Shown: positions 13,701-26,042 of the stretch, piece by piece
Numbering within the stretch: the first letter of the stretch is position 1
Layout: each line of letters opens with the position of its first letter
NCBI RefSeq assembly: GCF_036588685.1
Contig: NC_086374.1
Coordinates: 24,854,886 to 24,918,885, forward strand
DNA length: 64,000 nt
From: Mytilus trossulus
Taxonomy: Eukaryota > Mollusca > Bivalvia > Mytilida > Mytilidae
Reading direction: 5' to 3'
Position numbers and translations under genes: made by a program
Notes under the pieces: model-generated
What the model saw: only the letters and a program-made list of their open reading frames with translations
Told to the model about the DNA's origin: nothing
The model's database searches: none

Positions 13701-16700
13701 AAACAATATTCAATGATCTTATTACAGTGTTGAATAGGTAACCTTTTAGAATAAGTTTATTTAAAGGAGCGACAAGTTTAAACGGATCATTTCTAAATTT
13801 CCAAAGCATTCAAACACCACAATATCTATGTTAATTTGCCTTTGTACAGCATATCAAAAAGTAAAAGTTTTATAACCTGCAACTCAAAATGTCAGAATGA
13901 AATTGGTACCCCTTCATGCATATATTTATTTCTTGTTAAATATGAGTGGAGACCAATTTTATTTTGTTTTATTCTTGAAACAGTAACACCTACCAGAATC
14001 CATTTCTTATGGACCGTAGGGAATATCAAGAAGTTCCTTTAGTTGCTTCTTAAAAATCATGATCTTTGAAATTTGGACCAATCTTGTCCCTTTTTAACAC
14101 TTGGGAACATATTTAAAATTTCATCAAGACCATACTAACAACTTAGAATGAGAACTTATTGTAGAAATTTCAAGCAATGGTTTATTATGTGCTCCAACTA
14201 TAAATATTTCAGTAACATGTAGATATTTATTATTTCCTTAATCCATTTGTCCTAGTTCATATGGAATGTAAATTTACACTTATATTTTTCATAACTATAA
14301 GTGTTAGCAATAAATTACTTGGTATTTCCATTTACATAAAATTTTAAATTACAGGATTATTTTACAGACTTTCTCAGGGTTTGTAAATCATACGAAGTGA
14401 CTGATGTTAATGTCCCAATAGACTCAACAGAGATAGTGCCTTCAGGAAAAGGGTAGGTTATTTACTAATTTTTTTAGGTTGTGAAAATATCATTAGTTCT
14501 TTGCTATTAAAAAAATGTTGCTTTAGACTTTAGAAACAACTAATCAATGAACTATTCAGTGTTCTAGGATTCCCATTTCCCGTCACCCGTTGCAAGTTGA
14601 TTTAGGTCAAGGGAAAGTAAAAATTTAAATCTTTGTTTTCCGTGGGCAAGTAACATTAAATTACAGAAACTTCCTATTCATGCAGATAAACTGGTCAATG
14701 AAACAAATGTATTCCTTTATTTCAATAAAATCAGGAGGAAATATGGAACAACTGCTCCCAGATCAAAGTCTCAAAACAAGATCGTTTTTGTTGGTGTAAA
14801 CCATGCAGGGGCTTAAAGTCTAGGGGAAAAAAACATGTGCACATTTTCTGATCACAGTCATAAATACGCTTGCTTGCTAAGCAAGGGTAATCCATAATTT
14901 GAAGCATCTATCTGATCTAGATGCAAAAAAATATAATAATCGGAAGCGAAACATTTTAAAATCTGGATTTTAAATTGTAGATTTTCTGCTTATAATGTTA
15001 TCACTTTTTTGTGTCAATACAATTGAATTACTGATGTTATGTCATAAATAGCCATGTTCCAAAACTAAAATTAATATAGTTCAAACTAATATAAATTATT
15101 CCATCAAATGTTTTGTATATCTAGATGAACATGACATTGATTTATCCCAAGCTAGTTTAATAGACAAACTTATTTATTTCAAAAGAAACACAGCTCATAA
15201 TTTTAAATTGATCAACATGTATAAACATGCAATAAAAGGAATACAATGTAAAAAAATGATGATTTTTTTTTTGAAATAGTATGAAATTAAGGGAAAGTTC
15301 ATTAAACTTGTGAGAAGTGAACTTTTGACACCAACTTTTCCATGGAAAGTTGCAAATGCATAAAAATCCTAGAACACTGCCTTTAATACAATGTTCACAA
15401 CTTGAATAAGGGATACTAGATAAACAGAGAATGTCGTAAAACCACACCTTACTGAAGTTAGTGAAGAAATCTGTCATAGACAAAGTGTTTTTAACTTTGG
15501 TTGTGTTACATGTACATGTACCTTTTAATGTTACGGTCTTAATTTTTTTTAATGAAAACTATATAAATTAATCTGACAATTACTTCATTTTCACAAATCT
15601 AATCAATTGGTTTTCTTATTTATAAACAACAACAACAAAAAATCTTCAAAACTTGAAAGAACACAAATACATATAGATATTTGAATTTATTTTTAACATT
15701 CAGTCCTCCAGATCTGATTGCTATGTCTAGACAAAGAGGGGATAAGATTAAAAAATTCCAGGAACAAAAAGAAAGAGCCAAGAAACTAAAGGATTTGTCT
15801 GTCGAGGTAGAGAAAGAACATGTGGACGATGAGGTCAAGGTAAAATCTTTTCTATTGTAAAAAATCCCTCAATAATATTGTAACCAAGACACAATATTTT
15901 ATCTCTGTTGTAAGGCTTGAGTCTGTTTCATTTCAGAAATAAGTTTGGTTAAAGAAGCAATTTTTGTTCAGATTGGTCAGTTTTCTGAAACTACAAAGCC
16001 AAACATTTTGACAATTTTGTTCAGACGATAAAAACCATTTTCAACTTTGATGGACTCTAAGACCTGAATTGGGCATAGAATTGATAATTAATACATATTT
16101 GCACATTAGTTGATACACAATTATCCTAAAGTTTGGTAAGTTATTACAGATTATATTGAGTGATAGATGTTACAAGTTTACAGAGGAAGTTCTGGAGGCC
16201 TACAGGGTAGCACATTTTCAAATGAACAAATAACTTCATTAGTAAAGCATTATTGTTCTTTAAACGTAAAGATGTGACAATTTGATGAATTTGCTTCTTT
16301 CCTAAATACGCCAAGTCATTTTGTTTTCAATTTTAGATTTGAATTTGTTTACAGCTATACATACATTCATTCCTTTTCTCTTGATTTAACAGAGAGATTA
16401 TTATTTGACCTTATGTCATCAGTGGGTGGAGAAGTCTTTAGAGGAATTAGACAGCTTGAATTGTAAGTATCTCAGATTAAACTTCAACAATTTTGTATAT
16501 TTATATTTATATACTGAGGTTTAGTAAATTGTCTTCATTGTTTAAAATTATTTTAATAACATTAATTGTATATGAGGTAAACTTTGTAAATATACACCTA
16601 TTTAACTGACTTGCAGTAATCACAAATTTGAAATATTTTTCTGACTTAAAGATGATTTATTTTATTTCATTTTTATGAACAGGTGAAATAACAATGTTAA

Positions 16701-19700
16701 AATTTAGAGAGCAAAGTTTACAGAATGGACATGAAGAACCTCCAAAACCTAAAAAAGATCCACAAAAGACAACGGTACAATCTTATACTAGCACTTTCAG
16801 CTTTTATCACAACAACATTGTAGTAAACAAACAACATTGTGGAGACACTCTTTTACTGACAAATTTCATTTCCGTATGGTTGTACTTTCTCTATACCTTG
16901 TCAAAATGATGGTTTATTGAGAATAAAGATATATATACTTTAAATTTGTTTCTCCGATTATGTAATGAGTCAAGCAGTCAATACTTTAGAATTTTTTCCC
17001 ACTTTTTACTTAATTTTCTGGAACTTCCAAATTTAATACCTACATAATGCAATTTTTTCAGATGAAAGTAAGTTTGCTTAATTGTTAGAATTAGATTCAA
17101 TATTTAATTTTGTAGATTTGAGAAATTTCATCTTGTTTTCTTATTGAAAATACATGATAAATTGTCCTGTGATCAGTCTATTTGTCAGTCCCATTCCTCA
17201 TAAAAGCTAAAAAATCTACTCTAGGAATTAATTGACAGAATGACTTCAGACTGTGCATAGGTGTGCACTTACTTGGTGTTATTTGTTTTGGCGTGATGGT
17301 TTCCAATAATAGTGACATGCCATTCCCAATGCAAATTTCTTATAGTTACCATACACTTTGGAATGGAAGAAAAATTGACACAGTTACTTGATAACATTTT
17401 TCATTTAGTATCTTCAAATGAATTTTATAAAATTATAGATATTTGCCGTTTCCTTGGGGTCAACATTTCTATAAGTTGGAAAGTTTAGTTATTGGTTGAA
17501 CTAAAGAGATTGGCATATTGTCTTGACACCTGTCCTTTATTGAATACAATATATTGACCTATAGATTTCTTGGTTGTTGTTTTATTGGGTACACATTGAC
17601 TAAGAACCTTCAGATGTTTCCTTATGTCAGATACTATTAGTGTTAGGTCACCTATATTTGATGTATGAAATGTTTTTAAGGGGTTTATATTTTTCTGGCA
17701 GGGTTCTTTTAACCTTGACCTCCTTTATTGTTCATTGATAGAATGTTAAGTTTGCTAGTTAAGCCTGTTTCTTTGATACTTTAAGCAAAATGTCAACTAT
17801 ATTTGGTATATGGAATTATAGTATGGTGTACATGTTGGTATGGCAGACTTCATCTTACCTTGATCTCAATAAAACAACTTTGTAATTTTAAAGTCAGCAG
17901 TTGTCTGCTTTTATGAAATGTCCAATGGATTATAATGAACTTAGATATTCATACATTTATGAAGATGATTTGTTTCATATATATTTTACTTTCTGTTCAG
18001 GCATTTACACCATTTATCATAACAAAAGACATGATATCAAAGAAAGTATATGGAGCAGGCTATCCAAGTAGACCTGTTCTGACTGTGGAAGAATTTTATG
18101 AACAGAGAGTAAGAGATGGAATATGGCAACCACCTGGAAGTAGGTAAGTGTGAAACTGTTTTAAAGGTTTTTAAAATGGCTAAACAGGTCAAACATTATG
18201 TTAATTATGTTAATTATTCATAGAAAGAGCAAGAGGATAGTGATTTCATCATGAGTATTTGAAAATACCAAATTTTCAACAAATAGCCTATTTTGGTCCC
18301 ATGTATATTGATCATGAACATGATTAAATTACCATAACATGCATAAAAATGCTTTTTAATTTATATAAAAAAGGTAAACCAGATTTTTTCATTACAAAGG
18401 GGTTAACAGTTGCTTTGAATAAGACAAATGGAATTTATAATATAAGAAAGAAATGACATTGGGTACACAAATATGACACAAAATCAGTACAGAGCAAAAC
18501 ACTAAAAAAGTAAAGGAACAGAGCTTTTATTGCTGTACTTCATCACAAAAAGAAAGTGAGACCTTCGACACAGAGCAAAAATTTGCACCTCACAACAAGT
18601 TTCAAACGATCCTTAGCATAGGTTTGAGGGGAATTCTTTGAAACTAATAATTACACCTGAAAAACAAAAAAATCAATCTGGCAAAGAAATTAACATTACT
18701 GTTAACTCAGAAATGATTGCATGCATTTATTATTACAATTTTGTAAATTTAGACAAAAATGTGATTATTATTTTGGCAATCTTGAGAAAAATCCAGCTCT
18801 ATTCATATTTATTTTTTTACAATTTTTGCATTACAAACTATTGCATCAGACTATCAGGGACACATTTTTCACAATAATAAAGATATCTGACACAAAAATT
18901 TCAAAATCTACGGTATATGTTGGATAAAATTGCAGGATTACAAATTTATGTAAAAGGCAAATAATTCAGGTAGACCTTGTAAGATGTAACACCACCACCA
19001 ACTGGTTATGGTTACATTAGTACAATAATTTTAGTGAGATATTTTTGAATTACAATTACTGACACCAAACTCATATTTTGAAATAAAAATCTACACATAC
19101 ACAATGATATGTTATAGTCACAGTATGCAGGATTGGGCAAATGATCCAGAAAAAGATGCCCAAGCTAAAGAACAGGAGGACTCAGAAAAAGAGAAGAAAG
19201 TAGAAGAAGATGATGAGGAAACTTTACATAAAGCTAGAGATTGGGATGAATGGAAGGATGGTAAGTTATAGTTGCCTGATGTGATGATAGAATTTTTCTG
19301 CAATGATTTCTATCAAAAATAATGATTGTACCTAATTGTCTGAAAGGTTTTGTTAAGCCATGCCTAATGTCCTTAATGGTCTGAAAGGTTTTGTCTAGCC
19401 ATGCCCAATGTCCTTTATGGTCTGAAAAGTTTTGTCTATCCATGCCCAATGTCCTTAATGGTCTGACAGATTTTGTCTAGCCATGCCCAATGTCCTTAAT
19501 GGTTTAAAGGTTTTGTCTCGCAATGTCTATTGTCCTTTATGGTTGAAATAGTTTTTTTTAGCAATGTCCATTGTCCTTTATGTTCTGAAAGGTTTGTCTA
19601 GCAATGTCCATTGTCCATAAAAATCTGAAAGGTTCTGTACAGCAATTTCCATGGTCCCTGGTAGTCTGAATAATTTAATGTGTGTAACTTATATTTTTTT

Positions 19701-20339
19701 TTAGTGAATTGCAAATATTCAAGATGTAGAAGATGGGGTTTGTAGCCTCAAAACTACTCTAGTTCTGCCACATAATCATGTGCCTATCCCAATGATTGTC
19801 TATAGTTAAAATGTTATACCTGAATCATTAGCATTCTTCATGTTATTGGTATTAAAAACAGATCTGTGTTAGATTTATTACAACCATCCACGACTCTGGT
19901 TGACTTACATCTTTATATTTAATACATACACTGGTTTCTGTTGGCCTGTATAGTTGACCTCTAGATGTCTTGCAGTAATTTTTGTGGTTTTGTTGTTTTT
20001 CTTTTGACATTAACCCCACATCTCATTTTATTCATAACTTAACTTAAAACTAAGTACATTTGACATAATGAGTGATTAAGATCTCAAAAATCTTTAACTA
20101 ATTCCAACCAATATGAAGGCATAAAATAAAAAAAAGAAGTTTAATCCACAAGTCAAAAGTAATTTCTGGATTGAAAACAAATTGAATTAATAATAGAAAA
20201 AGAATTAACATGTATAGGTTTAATGTGGGAATTCATTTCCATTACATTAAATCAAATCTAAAACATCTGCTTTACTGTATTTTCTTTTTTCTTTGTAGAT
20301 CATCGGAAAGGATGGGGTAACAGGAAGAATATGGGATGA
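7937..20339 (+). CDS. IGBP1: IGBP1 / alpha4 / TAP42 homologue, PP2A-family regulatory subunit; 10 exons
   Basis: Exons: 7937-8050, 9717-9829, 11794-11878, 14355-14452, 15704-15839, 16393-16462, 16683-16774, 18001-18143, 19124-19260, 20299-20339. The sum is 1029 bp, 342 aa plus TGA, against 339 aa in human. All junctions are GT-AG and every phase agrees. Landmarks: QLHLYSNNENIEEVATNEVK in exon 2-3, the basic helix after DLIAMSRQRGDKIKKFQ (about 140-165), RDYYLTLCHQW in exon 6, KVYGAGYPS (about 251-259), the acidic EEDDEE run before HKARDWDEWKD (about 316-330), and the C-terminal GWGNRKNMG. The family binds and stabilises PP2A, PP4 and PP6 catalytic subunits and acts in TOR signalling in the cytosol. 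The ATG at 7937 gives MAEAGDKTPTLSELY, which aligns with the human N-terminus. The exon 1 donor GTACAT is weak but is the only one giving the right alignment. Introns hold a SINE, a Harbinger-like element and two tandem arrays. Confidence 0.95.
8220..8385. repeat. Degenerate GATCCGGCCC tandem array
   Basis: About six loose copies of a 15-20 bp unit based on GATCCGGCCCCATGTC (also GATCCGTTCCACAT, GATCTGGCCCCACATC, AATCGGGCCCAT, AATCCAGCCTCAAT). It is GC-rich compared with its surroundings. It lies in IGBP1 intron 1. Confidence 0.65.
8450..8790 (-). mobile_element. tRNA-derived SINE with conserved central domain
   Basis: Read on the minus strand from 8790: a tRNA-like head with A box TGGTGTAGTGG and B box GGTTCGATTCC, then a central part containing GACGATAAATGGCTGACCCG and CTCTTGCACGTTAAAGACA, and a T/A-rich tail (TAAATAAATA) at about 8450. 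The central part resembles the deeply conserved SINE domain known across molluscs and other animals (Meta/Nin type). It is not a functional tRNA: there is no closing acceptor stem after the B box. Confidence 0.85.
10526..10845. mobile_element. MITE of the GGCAGCAACC family, nested, TAA target duplication
   Basis: GGCAGCAACCAATTGATTTTC at the left and AGTTGCTACC at the right, flanked by TAA at 10523-10525 and 10846-10848. Same family as 6620-6893 but in the opposite orientation inside (the G tract is on the left here). It holds a G tract (10548-10563) and a long C tract (about 10762-10808), whose lengths may be unreliable. Confidence 0.75.
11334..11429. repeat. 48-bp tandem duplication
   Basis: Two units (11334-11381, 11382-11429) sharing ATCAAAATATTTAGCAAGG and CCTCTTTTTAAAGT, with a few mismatches. 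Internal to the Harbinger-like element. Confidence 0.85.
12940..13570 (+). repeat. Composite dispersed mytilid repeat
   Basis: Starts with the GATGTGGTATGATTGCC module (12945-13060), then AACGGCCTTATTTATG, GTGGCGGGGTTAAACATG, and ends near GTCATAAACAGCC. Diverged copies of the second part are seen at about 1000-1340 (reverse) and 45220-45600. It lies in IGBP1 intron 3 and has no significant ORF. Confidence 0.75.
19338..19675. repeat. 41-bp minisatellite, about 8 copies, in IGBP1 intron 9
   Basis: Unit of about 41 bp with landmarks GTCTGAAAGGTTTTGTCTAG and CATGCCCAATGTCCTTAATG. The first four units are close to each other; the last four are more diverged (GCAATGTCCATTGTCC). It starts 77 bp after the exon 9 donor. 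Confidence 0.9.
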
Positions 20340-20341
20340 TC

Positions 20342-20506
20342 AATAAATTTCATAAATAGGCATTATAAAATTAATTTTGATCTGATCTGTCAGCTCAATT
20401 CAAACATTAATACAAAATATTCTGAAGCTGCAGAAAAGTTTGCAAGTGCTAAGAAAAATAATTGTGATAATGTTTGCTATGTATTTTACATGTATATGAT
20501 AATAAA
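20342..20506 (+). terminator. Polyadenylation signals of IGBP1
   Basis: AATAAA at 20342-20347, two bases after the stop codon, and again at 20501-20506 about 160 bp downstream, followed by T/G-rich sequence. The second is the more usual distance. Seen directly; use is inferred. Confidence 0.55.
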
Positions 20507-20539
20507 ATTTACATATGATATTGCTTTCCGTAATTATAT

Positions 20540-20910
20540 ATACTAGAACACACCCATGATATTGCGGGTCTGTGAATGAATTAAAGTATATAACTATGCG
20601 CAAGCCTTATTTTAGTATTAGTATTGTCATCTGATAAAGTCATGCTGATTATAAGATACACAGTTTTCTTTGCTTTCAAATCTTTCTGTTTGAACCCATC
20701 GGACTGGAACTTATCAATTATTGGTAATATTAATTATTTTGAAAACAAAAGGTCCTGGAATGGAGTATTTTTTAATCAACAGCATTGTAATATATTAGTT
20801 ATGAATAAAGTTGAATTCTTTCATTCGCTGTTTTATGTCATGCATGCCCACAAACAAATTGAAAACTACCTATACGCCTTATTTTTAGTCCAGATTTGTT
20901 ATCTTAGAAA
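20540..20910 (+). repeat. Dispersed repeat, uninterrupted copy
   Basis: Runs from CACCCATGATATTGCGGGTC to about the ACCTATACGCC stretch. The section around 20690-20850 (GGACTGGAAC, CAATTATTGG, AAAACAAAAGGTCCTGGAATGG, AAAGTTGAATTCTTT) is repeated at about 21095-21125 plus 21976-22090, where an hAT-like element interrupts it. Confidence 0.7.
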
Positions 20911-21125
20911 GTCTTACTGATTAAAATACTACAATAGGTAACAATTTGACAAATAAGTAGTGTCAACCCTGTGTTAATGACCTGTGTATATAGCATATTA
21001 ATCCTGAATACACTGTTTGGTGGTGCGCCTGTCAAATGCGGAACGTACAGATAAGGTAATAGGTAACAGGTGAATATACTATTGGTATCGGTATCGGACT
21101 CGACCTGGAACTTCTTAATTATTGG

Positions 21126-21975
21126 CAGGGTTTCCACTGGCGATTAAAATTCGTCATTGGCGAAAGAATTTGGCGAAAGAAATATATATAACGATTTATT
21201 TTCAGCCATCTTGTTTATTTACCTTTTTCTGGTTTCTCTGACTTTACCGATCAGACAATACTCTGAATTTACCTTGAACTCGTTAAGATTTTGACAAAAA
21301 ATCAATAATCAGCTGATTGCATTCATAGCTACCGACATCAAAGGACTAATTAATAAAGGTGTTAATTATATGATATGACAAAATGATATAGTTAAATGGC
21401 TTCTGTCATGTGTCACAAAGGGGATTTATTAACCACTTTGCGAAGCACGTGTTTGAAGCAAAATTTTTACACTTCCTCTCCTTCTTTTAATGATAGTCCA
21501 GAGAAAATTGTTGTTATGACGAAAAATGTCCAAAAGCAAGAAAGGTCTCTGATTTAAAACTTTATCATTTAACTTTCATATACATTTTAGATCATTGATT
21601 TGAGTGGGTACTTCAAAGTCGTTTCAGTTACACAAGTGTTTCAAGCATATAGTTTTACTTATTTACGATGGTCTAGAAAAGAAAACTGTCGTTATGTAGA
21701 AAATCTATTCAAAAGGTTGGCATGAGAGTAACCCTTCAATGTAAAGACTACACCTTACACGAGGGATCAATTCAAAGTGATAAGATGCTTTGTTTTGTTT
21801 TAAAAATCACTTCTTATTAAGGGGGGGGGGGGGGGGGGGGGGCTGGAAAAAAAGTTAAATTTTAAAAGGAAAATGTATTTGTTTAACTTGGCGAAAAAAA
21901 TAATAAAGTGGCGAAAAATATATTGTTTTGGCAAAAGAGGTGGCTAAAAAAATAATTGACCCAGGGGAAACCCTG
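21126..21975. mobile_element. hAT-like MITE, 850 bp, 8-bp target duplication ATTATTGG
   Basis: Ends CAGGGTTTCC (21126-21135) and GGAAACCCTG (21966-21975), with a further CTGG/CCAG match inside. ATTATTGG directly repeated at 21118-21125 and 21976-21983. The 8-bp duplication and CAGGG termini are typical of hAT. Inside are repeated 'TGGCGAAA' motifs and a G tract (about 21821-21842); no transposase. Confidence 0.88.
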
Positions 21976-22237
21976 ATTATTGGCTATTTTAATTACGTGG
22001 AAAACAAAAAGGCCTGGAGTGGTGTAATTTTTAATCTACACCTTTGTACTATATGAGTTAATTATAAAGTTGAATTCTTTGATTCGTCGTTTTTACGTGA
22101 TGACGGCTGACAAATTGGACCTCGTAATTTTAGTATTATAGATATAAGTTGCAAGTAATAATAGCCTGCTCATGCATTGTTATATGCAATTGGCTTCCGC
22201 TTAAGTATATAATAACAATATAAATATGACTCATTGT

Positions 22238-23054
22238 CACAGGCACTTGTCTCAAATTTTTTTTCCTATATACCTTAATATAACACAAGGTACTTAACTA
22301 AATTTTTGAATAATGACACCCAGTCCCAATTTCCCGTTATTTTTTTTATTTCTCTGTTGTCAAACATACTTAAACTTAATATGCCGTAAATCTAGATTGA
22401 TTTATCTACACAATGGTATATGACACGACTATCATTGTTGTCGGGATCATTAGTAGCAGGCCTCAGAAGTCGGTCAACGTTATGTTTTTTTGCATTCGTC
22501 TCAATTTTTGGCAACACCCAGCCCGCAGTGATTGAATTATTATAAAAAATTATGAAAATAAAAACTGTCAGCTTCCCTCTGACTATGAATTATTACCTTT
22601 ATTGTAAATTCTTTACAGATTATGTGAAACAAACCCAAATAAGTTTGTTATGAAACACACGTGTACACAACGACACTAATGTAGAGTTATAAATTGACCA
22701 AAATTTCCCACATTTATTTTTAGCCAGACGATTGACCAATGAGAAACCAGTATAAAATTACATGCGGGCTGGGTGTTGCCAAAAAATGAGACGAATGCAA
22801 AAAAAAATCCCGTTGACCGACGTCTGAGGCCTGCTACTAATGATCCCGACAACAATGATAGTCGTGTCATATACCATTTTGCAGATAAATCAATTTAGAT
22901 TTACGGCATATTAAGTTTAAGTAGGTTTGACAACCGAGAAATGAAAAAAATAACCGGAATTTGGGACTGGGTGTCATTATTCAAAAATTTAGTTAAGTAC
23001 CTTGTGTTATATTAAGGTATATAGGAAATTTTTTTTTTGAGACAAGTGCCTGTG
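22238..23054. mobile_element. Foldback hAT-like element with about 290-bp inverted arms
   Basis: Arms 22238-22527 and 22763-23054 are inverted copies of each other with scattered mismatches, around a 235-bp spacer. Ends are CACAGGCACTTGTCTC / GAGACAAGTGCCTGTG. Direct repeats CTCATTGT flank it at 22230-22237 and 23055-23062. The 8-bp duplication suggests hAT; no coding sequence. A transcript across it would fold into a long hairpin. Confidence 0.9.
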
Positions 23055-23529
23055 CTCATTGTGCAGGTTTAGTTCTTAGCAGGGTTGTTATAAATATCAC
23101 ATCAATATGATTACATCCAGATTTACTTAAAGAATGTGTCACTAGAAATAAATACCAACCATCCATTCATCCATCAATCCATCCCTAGTTTCTATGTATA
23201 GTTAAAGTATATACTACTAGTGCAGTATTGATCAGGTCAGCATTAAGTGGACTCTATATAATTGAATGTTAATGGTTAAGTTTTATGTTTAGTTCATTTC
23301 ACAGATACATATAGATTTAATAGTTGAATTGACATTTACATTTTAGTCCCAAAATAAAAATAAACATGACCATTAATTTTTTATTGGATGCATGTTACTT
23401 TTTGTGTATGAGAAAAACCAGTTTTTGTCAATTTTAACACTCTGAATATTCAGTTGTATCTTGAATCCATGTTAAACCATATGCATGTAACAAGAAATTT
23501 TGCTGTAGGAATAGTTCCTGAAGTGGGAT

Positions 23530-23640
23530 TGGATTTCTCTTGGTTGTTGTTGTAAAAACTGTCGGATTGTTGTCTCTTTGACACATTCTCCATTTCCATT
23601 CTCAATTTTACATATAACAGAGATCCATCTTAGTGTTAAG
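23530..23640. repeat. Dispersed repeat fragment
   Basis: Contains CGGATTGTTGTCTCTTTGAC followed by ACATTCTCCATTTCC, a short module I recognise as recurrent in mytilid sequence. No coding potential. Confidence 0.6.
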
Positions 23641-23657
23641 CATTTGAACCCATAGTG

Positions 23658-23687
23658 ATAATAATAATAATAATAATAATAATAAAT
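23658..23687. repeat. (ATA)n microsatellite
   Basis: About ten ATA units followed by AATTCTTTATTTAAAGAGGG, the usual junction of a dispersed repeat that continues to about 23770. Confidence 0.9.
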
Positions 23688-24539
23688 TCTTTATTTAAAG
23701 AGGGTAAACACAGTTAGTTACAATCACTAATCTTCCCTGAGGCCCTCATATACATGTATGCAATACAAGTAAAAACAAAATGATAATAATATGAGAAAAA
23801 AGCAAACATACAACATATAAACACAATTGTATAGACATAATAGTTCAATGTACATGTACCATGATTAGAAGATATAAAACAGTTTCATATCTCATGTAGT
23901 AAATAGACCTAGAATATACAAATCATTAAAATCATACATTCTAAGAGTAATAGTTGCAATCATTTCAGACTGAATATTGGGACTGTCTCAAGTATTGTTT
24001 TATAATTTGTTTAAAAGAATAAGTGTTTTGCACTTTACGCATTTCATAAGGTAGTCCGTTCCATAAAACATAGTAGTTAAGTTAGAATAAGAGCTTTTTT
24101 ATTTGGATTTTTGTTAAAATTCAATATAATGAGATGTCTTTAGGAGGATGTCAGGTAGATGAAACTTACACAAATGATATATGAACAAATTAATGCTCGA
24201 TTTATATAGATCAAAGGCTTCCAGAAGGCTCCAGAAGTAACGAAGCAGTTCATTTATTTTGGTTGGGCAAATATCCACTTTTTAATATGGGACGAGCTCT
24301 GGCTTCCCAGGGCCTCAGCTTTTTTGGCAAAACAGTTGTTGGATGTCAGAGTAATCTCGGACTTATTTGATCTATATGTTTGATCTGTGTTTTATGTGGT
24401 TGGTTCCAATTTATAAATTCCCCTGAGGGTATCACCAGCCCAGTATTCAGCACTGTTAGTTAGTGCTGACATGAATTATCATTGATATGGTTATATTTAT
24501 AAATTAACTGTTTACAAAATTTAGAATTTTTGAAAAACT

Positions 24540-24740
24540 AAGGCTTTCTACCACAGACATAGATTACCTTAGCTGGATTTGGCCAACCTTTTAGGAATTT
24601 TGGTCATTAATGCTCTTCAACTTCGTACTTTATTTGGCCTTTTTAATCTTTTATGATTCGAGCGTCACTGATGAGTCTTTTGTAGACGAAACGCGCGTCT
24701 GGCGTATATAAAAAAAAATAATCCTGGTATCTATGATGAG
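24540..24740 (+). repeat. Dispersed repeat with GTAGACGAAACGCGCGTCTG
   Basis: Contains AGCGTCACTGATGAGTC and GTAGACGAAACGCGCGTCTG. Relatives: about 43475-43620 on the minus strand (GACGCGCGAGACTC, AAGTTGAAGAGCATTGACAA) and about 58280-58380. Confidence 0.75.
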
Positions 24741-24841
24741 TTTATTTCCCTATAGTTAAACTTTGGTTGCCATGTTTCGCTCCATTGAGCGAGTTTGACC
24801 TGGATCTTTGTAGCATGAGTTTCTGTTACGCCATCGGTTTT

Positions 24842-25740
24842 TTAGCTCACCTGGCCTGAAGGGCCAAGTGGGCTTATGCCATCACTTGGCGTCCGTCGTC
24901 GTCCGTCGTCTGTCGTCGTCTGTCGTCGTCCGTCGTCGTCTGTCGTCGTAAACTATTTCAAGAATCTTCTCCTCTGAAACTACTGGGCCAAATACTTCCA
25001 AACTTTAACTGAATGTTCCTTAGGGTATCTAGTTTATAAATTGTATCCGAAGTTTTGATCTATCAACAAACATGGTCGCCATTGCTAAAAATAGAACATA
25101 GGGGTCAAATGCAGTTTTTGGCTTATAACTCAAAAACCAAAGCATTTAGAGCAAATCTGACATGGGTATCATTGTTTATCAGGTCAAGATCTATCTGCCC
25201 TGAAATTTTCAGATGAATCAGACAACCTGTTGTTGGGTTGCTGCCCCTGAATTGATAATTTTACGGAAATTTTGTTGTTTTTGTTTATTATCTTGAATAT
25301 TATTATAGATAAACTGTAAACAGCAATAATGTTCAGCAAAGTAAGATCTTCAAATAAGTCAATTTGACCAAAATTGTCAATTGACCCCTTAAGGAGTTAT
25401 TGCCCTTTAAAGACTTTTTTCACAATTTGTTCATCATGTTGACTTACTTTTAAAAATCTTCTCCTTTGAAACTGCTGTATCAATTTCAGCCAAACTTAGG
25501 CTAAATGAGTTTCAGAGTATCTAGTATATTTTTTTATTTTATTTCCTTGTATGTCAAGAAACATAGCTCCTATGGCTAAAATAGAACATAGGAGAAAATG
25601 ATTATTTTTTTTGGCTTTTGAAGAAAATAGGACGATCCAAAGAACATTTAAATAAATTGAAAGCCAAAATAATCATTGATGAGAGATTCAACCACAAGAA
25701 TTAAGGTGAGCGATTCAGGCTCTTGAGAGCCTCTTGTTTA
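24842..25740. mobile_element. Bivalve AGCTCACCTGGCC element with GTCGTC array
   Basis: Begins AGCTCACCTGGCCTGAAGGG and ends AAGGTGAGCGATTCAGGCTC then CTCTTGAGAGCCTCTTGTT. The ends are weakly inverted (TTTAGCTCACCT against AATCGCTCACCT). A (CGTCGTC)n microsatellite is at about 24889-24950. An internal module (AATCTTCTCCT.TGAAAC) occurs twice, at about 24963 and 25455. This repeat type is widespread in bivalves. Confidence 0.75.
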
Positions 25741-26042
25741 TTGATGTACTTACACAATGTATGGGTCTTGGTACATGCAAATTTGGAATTCACCGGATAT
25801 TACTGGAACTGTAAAGCATGTTTCCATATCTACTACAAAATGTTCAGTTGATCTTTCAGGAATCTGTCGTTTCCTCGATGATTCCATAATAATTTAGTTT
25901 GACATTCTGGTATGAGGTAATTTTCAAATTCTTTCTACAAGTCCTGTTTCCAATATCAACTTGTTTTCTTTAGTTTAGGCGTTTTTCTGTGTCTGCAGTT
26001 TTTTTCGAGCAACTGAATCTATAGGATCTTATTGCTTGGAAA

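Noticed and set aside
15157-15483. 108-codon minus-strand frame in IGBP1 intron 4
   Set aside because: No family motif, no splice support, and composition typical of AT-rich intron read-through.
19118-19449. Minus-strand frames rich in Ser and a repeated DKTFQTIKD pattern
   Set aside because: The first is antisense to IGBP1 exon 9 and the second is the 41-bp minisatellite read in frame.
19338-19675. Evenly spaced repeats that might suggest a CRISPR array
   Set aside because: Units are contiguous without unique spacers and lie in a eukaryotic intron; it is a minisatellite.
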